DNA of 58,292 nt, from NCBI GenBank assembly GCA_964394085.1, contig CAYMWF010000033.1, positions 1 through 58,292 of the forward strand, in the 5' to 3' direction. Numbering within the stretch: position 1 is the first letter of the stretch; the number at the start of each line of letters is the position of its first letter. Source of the stretch: CAYMWF01 sp964394085 [NCBI: uncultured Gemmatimonadota bacterium]. Lineage in GTDB: Bacteria > GCA-2686955 > CAYMWF01. The position numbers were made by a program, and so were the translations under genes. The notes under the pieces are model-generated. The model searched no databases. It saw nothing but the letters and a program-made list of their open reading frames with translations, and was not told the origin of the DNA. Below, piece by piece: positions 55,136 through 58,292 of this stretch.

Positions 55136-56635
55136 TCACTTAGGCTGGGCCTTTGCGCTGCGACGCTTTTCCGGGAGATATTCCAGATATGAGTTATATA
55201 AAGTGAAGACTTCCCTCACGTATTCGTACGGTTCCCGTCCCCTGCAGTATCCATAACGGACCACCTCATCCTGGAAGTATTGCTTCTTCGACTTGAGAAG
55301 CAGGTACTCCGCAGTATTTTCATCCCATACATCGCCTTTGAACCCGTACTTTTCCGCAAGCCGCGACGCGTCCAGGACATGGCCCTGCCCGACGTTATAG
55401 GATGCAATGATGAACTTGATCCGCTCATCCAGGTCGGATACTTTTTTCTCCCAGTACCCGTCCAGCCATTTCAGGTGCTCCCCGGCCGCCAGCGCATTCT
55501 CGTTGGGATCGAACAAATCGGCGGCGCCGTAAGCTTCTCCGACGTGCGGCATCACCTGCATCAGGCCGCGGGCACCGGCCCAGGAAACCCGTTTCGGATC
55601 AAAATTCGATTCTTTCGCGGCGATCGCCGCCAGGAGACGCCAATCGAAGCCGGTATCTTCGGCGACGTATTTGAACAGTTCGTCGAACTCCGAAATCCCC
55701 CCTCCGGCCCGGGCGAAATATTTCGATCTCACGCGGGAGCGGTATGAACGAGGGCTCTCGAAATATCTTTTGTAAAGGATATTGAAAGTCGGATCGTTCG
55801 TCCGGATCATACTCCGCATCCATTCGCTCACCACCTCCGCCAGTTCCGGCGAACTCTTCCGGACCGACCACGCCATCCGCTGACGGAAACTGACCGGGAC
55901 CGAAACATCAAGATCGGGGTAGTATGACTGCCCGATGCGGGCGATATTCTCATCCGCGACGGTATAATGAATCTTACCCCTGGCGACATCCCTGATAATA
56001 TCTTCAGTTTCCATGTCTTCGGGAACGAATTCGAGATCCAGCTCCTCTCCCAGCTCCTCCCCCAGGTTTTCGAGTCTGTCGCGGTAAGATGAATGTCTGC
56101 GCACCGTTATCGTCTTGTCGATAAGATCCATAGGGCTCCGCACCATCTGCTCGAGCAACTCGTCCCCGGGAAGTTTCCGCCAGTCTTCGGGTTTTCTCTG
56201 CACCAGCACCTGGCGGGCCAGGATATGCGGGTAGACGAACCTGACCTTCTTCGCCCGCTCCTTGGTGATCGTCATGTTTACCGCGATCAGGTCGCCCGTG
56301 CCGTCCAGCAGGTTCGGAATCAACGCGCTCCATTCATCGGGCACGATGATTTCGAGGTCCAGATCGAGATGTTCGGCCAGGTGAGTGAGAAGTTCATAGT
56401 CGAAACCCATCGGCCGGCCCCGGTAGATGAAATAACTGATGGCGTTGTAACGGGTCAGGGCTCTCAGTTTGCCACGCTTCCTGATTTCGCCGATATCGGT
56501 GCTCTCTGCTGCGACTTTTTTACCCGTGGACCTTCTCGAAGACGACCGTTCCGGTTCACTCCCGCCGCAACCGGCCAGCGTAAGAACCGCCGCGAGAAGG
56601 CCCATTAAAAGTACATTTCTTGAAAAAACTCTCAA
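55136..56635 (-). CDS. mltF: MltF: membrane-bound lytic murein transglycosylase F
   Basis: 499 residues. A lipobox (LTLAGC) anchors it. Residues of about 50-290 are an SBP_bac_3 solute-binding domain (KLRALTRYNAISYFIYRG, DLIAVNMTITKERAK). Residues of about 320-470 are an SLT lytic transglycosylase with the catalytic Glu in AIAAKESNFDPKRVSWAGA and GLMQVMP. It cuts glycan strands, giving products recycled through the LdcA-Mpl pair encoded on the other strand. TTG 56635 overlaps the preceding LPP20-like stop and follows ggaagg. Confidence 0.93.
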   Translation of the reverse strand: MRVFSRNVLLMGLLAAVLTLAGCGGSEPERSSSRRSTGKKVAAESTDIGEIRKRGKLRALTRYNAISYFIYRGRPMGFDYELLTHLAEHLDLDLEIIVPDEWSALIPNLLDGTGDLIAVNMTITKERAKKVRFVYPHILARQVLVQRKPEDWRKLPGDELLEQMVRSPMDLIDKTITVRRHSSYRDRLENLGEELGEELDLEFVPEDMETEDIIRDVARGKIHYTVADENIARIGQSYYPDLDVSVPVSFRQRMAWSVRKSSPELAEVVSEWMRSMIRTNDPTFNILYKRYFESPRSYRSRVRSKYFARAGGGISEFDELFKYVAEDTGFDWRLLAAIAAKESNFDPKRVSWAGARGLMQVMPHVGEAYGAADLFDPNENALAAGEHLKWLDGYWEKKVSDLDERIKFIIASYNVGQGHVLDASRLAEKYGFKGDVWDENTAEYLLLKSKKQYFQDEVVRYGYCRGREPYEYVREVFTLYNSYLEYLPEKRRSAKAQPK

Positions 56636-57375
56636 CGCCGCATCCTTCCGAGCACATACCTGGTTCCGGTGGCCGGGTCTTTCCAGCGTCCGGTTACGAC
56701 GATCCCTCTCAGGATAACCGGTTCGTCGAACGCCAGTTCCGAGATGGTTGACGGTTCGCCGGCGGGTTTCTGCTTCACGAGCACGCTGATACGGCTGTCT
56801 TGGAGAGCAAGCTCCTTGCGTAAATCCTGCTCGGCGGCGAGCCAGCCGGCCCTATCCGAGTAGGTTTCGGCGGACACTCCGACCGCATAATTGAACCTGT
56901 CATCCAAGGGCAGGTTCTTTATCCATTCCGGAGGTTCCGCCGACCGGATATCGACGAGCTTGGCGCAACTGACGTCCATCGGCGCCACGGACGCAAGCAG
57001 GATGGTGCCCCAACCGTGTCTGAAACTGCACAGGATCGACGCCCGGGAAGCGAATCCGTCGATATTCGCCCTTACCGGCTCTTCGTCGAGGCCCTCCAGG
57101 ATGATTCCCGAACCGCCCCCCTTCCGCAGCCCGATGCGGCCGCCCGTCACTCGGGTCCGCTCCTGCCTGCACAGGTTGGCGCACGCATCCAGCAGCGCCT
57201 CGGTGATTTCATCCTCCGCATCGTTCCTGCTCCTGCCGTAACCGGTCGCAACCGATTCGGAAGCGGGAGGTTCGAGAAACCAGGAGGGATAGTAATAATT
57301 CCTTCGTTTTTCGAAGAATTCAGCCGTTTTCACCGATGGTCCGCAGCCGCCGGCCAGGAGCGACGCGAAACACAC
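56632..57375 (-). CDS. LPP20-like lipoprotein with unclear start
   Basis: 247 residues from GTG 57375. The body (PSWFLEPPASESVATGYG, AEDEITEALLDACANLCRQ, PEWIKNLPLDDRFNYAVG) matches LPP20-type envelope lipoproteins, with two such domains. The lipobox LLAGGC is present, but from GTG only ten residues precede the Cys. The frame stays open upstream to ATT 57447, where a normal basic and hydrophobic signal (KARKLEPGKPRFFTAG...) would fit. That extension runs through a terminator hairpin. No other start codon lies there. The real start is therefore unclear. Confidence 0.7.
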   Translation of the reverse strand: MCFASLLAGGCGPSVKTAEFFEKRRNYYYPSWFLEPPASESVATGYGRSRNDAEDEITEALLDACANLCRQERTRVTGGRIGLRKGGGSGIILEGLDEEPVRANIDGFASRASILCSFRHGWGTILLASVAPMDVSCAKLVDIRSAEPPEWIKNLPLDDRFNYAVGVSAETYSDRAGWLAAEQDLRKELALQDSRISVLVKQKPAGEPSTISELAFDEPVILRGIVVTGRWKDPATGTRYVLGRMRR

Positions 57376-57388
57376 GGCCGCAGCAACT

Positions 57389-57424
57389 GAAAAAGCCCCG
57401 GCGGTAAAAAACCGGGGCTTTCCA
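57389..57424 (-). terminator. Terminator between the two LPP20-like genes
   Basis: Aagccccgg at 57393-57401 pairs with ccggggctt at 57412-57420 around a 10-base loop. On the minus strand five T follow. It would end transcription of the upstream lipoprotein gene, or act as an attenuator for the downstream one. Confidence 0.75.
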
Positions 57425-57442
57425 GGTTCGAGCTTCCTCGCT

Positions 57443-58021
57443 TTAATAGTTGGATTCGCCCTTCTTGAACTCTTCGAAGTCTTTGACTTCCTGCTCGAGT
57501 TCCTTGAAAGCCTGGCCAGCCCGGAATCTCGTGTACAGGTTCTGCTGGGAGTTGATATTGTTGTAAAGCTCGACCTTGGTCGAATCGAGAGGCAGGACCA
57601 TGAGCACGTACGCCCTGAAGAGTCCGCCTTCCTGTCTTATCTCCTGCTTGTCGACCGTGCAGCCCGTCAACACGTTGCTGGCAACGCTTTTAGAAACGTT
57701 TGTCGCCATGTCGAGGAACTCGGATTCTTCGGCGAGCCCGACTTCTTCCTGGAAACGTTTCACAAGCGCTTTGACCTTCACCTCGGTCTGGAGAGCGATA
57801 TCGGCCCGGCCGGCCTGTTTCGCCTTGTCCACGGCCATCTGCAGGTCACGGGACGACGCCGTATTGGCGGAATAGAACGCGTCGTCGGAAACAGGCGGAT
57901 TGATATACCATTCAGGAACATCAATATTGGTGATGGGTGTGACTTCGACATTGCCGCCGCAACCGGCTATAAATATGCCGGCCAGCAGGATAAATGCCGT
58001 CTTCTTCAATATAGTCGCCAT
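57443..58021 (-). CDS. LPP20-family lipoprotein
   Basis: 192 residues with a clean lipoprotein signal (MATILKKTAFILLAGIFIAGC). The body (DVPEWYINPPVSDDAFYSAN, QMAVDKAKQAGRADIALQTE) is of the LPP20/FlgO-like type found in outer membranes. ATG 58021 follows aaaggag with 7-base spacing; longer in-frame readings are rejected. It is the first of a minus-strand run with a second LPP20-like protein and MltF. Confidence 0.82.
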   Translation of the reverse strand: MATILKKTAFILLAGIFIAGCGGNVEVTPITNIDVPEWYINPPVSDDAFYSANTASSRDLQMAVDKAKQAGRADIALQTEVKVKALVKRFQEEVGLAEESEFLDMATNVSKSVASNVLTGCTVDKQEIRQEGGLFRAYVLMVLPLDSTKVELYNNINSQQNLYTRFRAGQAFKELEQEVKDFEEFKKGESNY

Positions 58022-58196
58022 CAGAGGCTCCTTTCCCCCCCGGGAAATATTTTTGAATCCCTGCGACACAAAGCTAACTGACATGTTCACGAATTTCAAG
58101 GATTTTCGCTGGCCCGTCTTTGTTTGAATACCCCCCGGACGGCGGTGACGACTCAGAAGATCCGGCCGCTTCAGGCGAGACCGCTGTTCGACGGTC

Positions 58197-58292
58197 CCTG
58201 CAAATGTGATTCCCGGTTGCGGCCCCTGCAAATGTGATTCCCGGTTGCGGCTCCTGCAAAGGTGATTCCCGGTTGCGGCTCCTGCAAAGGTG
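58197..58292. repeat. 28-bp tandem repeat, cut by the window end
   Basis: Units begin at 58197, 58225, 58253 and 58281 (partial). The core gattcccggttgcgg is identical; copies differ at cctgcaaatg versus cctgcaaagg. The period is not a multiple of three and there are no spacers, so it is neither coding nor CRISPR. Confidence 0.85.

Noticed and set aside
58197-58292. CRISPR array
   Set aside because: Repeats abut directly with no unique spacers, and no cas gene is present.

Overview
The window comes from the chromosome of a Gram-negative bacterium. The sequence shows a TonB-dependent receptor, many lipoproteins with lipoboxes, a MltF-type murein transglycosylase, and an LD-carboxypeptidase/Mpl peptidoglycan recycling pair. 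It is moderately GC-rich, often uses TTG and GTG starts that sit after a clear Shine-Dalgarno, and packs genes with TTGA or ATGA overlaps. DUF3078-like and DUF4249-like proteins, an FMN-type GltB-like protein, a PyrR-controlled pyrimidine operon and an AmmeMemoRadiSam set together suggest an uncultivated FCB-related phylum (Krumholzibacteriota, Latescibacterota or Zixibacteria-like). That placement is inference. I saw no rRNA, tRNA, CRISPR array, intact insertion sequence or prophage.

Layout. 1-5170: a repeat-rich leader, a secreted beta-helix protein, a membrane-anchored SGNH hydrolase, a small membrane protein, then a non-coding block of palindromes and direct repeats. 5171-10955: a TonB-dependent receptor, a DUF4249-like lipoprotein and a polytopic GT-C-like protein, tightly linked. 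11027-14518: a promoter, an SDR oxidoreductase and a penicillin-acylase-family hydrolase. 14595-16863: an EF-hand protein, a bidirectional terminator, a DUF3078-like protein and an unknown small protein. 16871-23497: the pyrimidine operon, with a near-consensus promoter, a PyrR attenuator leader, pyrR, pyrB, pyrC, a TPR lipoprotein and a single-chain PyrK-PyrD. pyrF lies apart at 51258.

23622-27959: a DsrE2-like protein diverges from an ArsR regulator, which is followed by a 1022-residue FAD/Fe-S oxidoreductase with a methionine-rich tail. 28137: a BNR-repeat secreted protein. 29814-39512 is the most unusual metabolic region. Two different glutamate dehydrogenases flank a four-gene redox operon: NuoE-like with zinc ribbons, a NuoF-GltD fusion, a HoxU/NuoG-like Fe-S subunit and an FMN GltB-like subunit without an amidotransferase domain. 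39513: a PEP/pyruvate-binding ATP-grasp protein with two receiver-like domains.

42700-48004 carries the AmmeMemoRadiSam set in an unusual form. Memo and AMMECR1 are fused into one predicted lipoprotein, the radical SAM partner has a Tat-like signal, and a membrane-embedded spermidine-synthase-like protein sits between them. 48237-51011: a minimal beta-carbonic-anhydrase-like protein with a structured leader, then a CBS protein coupled to an SLC13-type transporter. 51258-55111: pyrF, a YycJ-like hydrolase, LD-carboxypeptidase and Mpl in one overlapping run. 55136-58021: MltF and two LPP20-type lipoproteins on the minus strand. The window ends inside a 28-bp tandem repeat.

The best candidates for new biology are the Stn/Nfn-like redox operon wired to a GltB-like subunit, and the apparently exported AmmeMemoRadiSam set.
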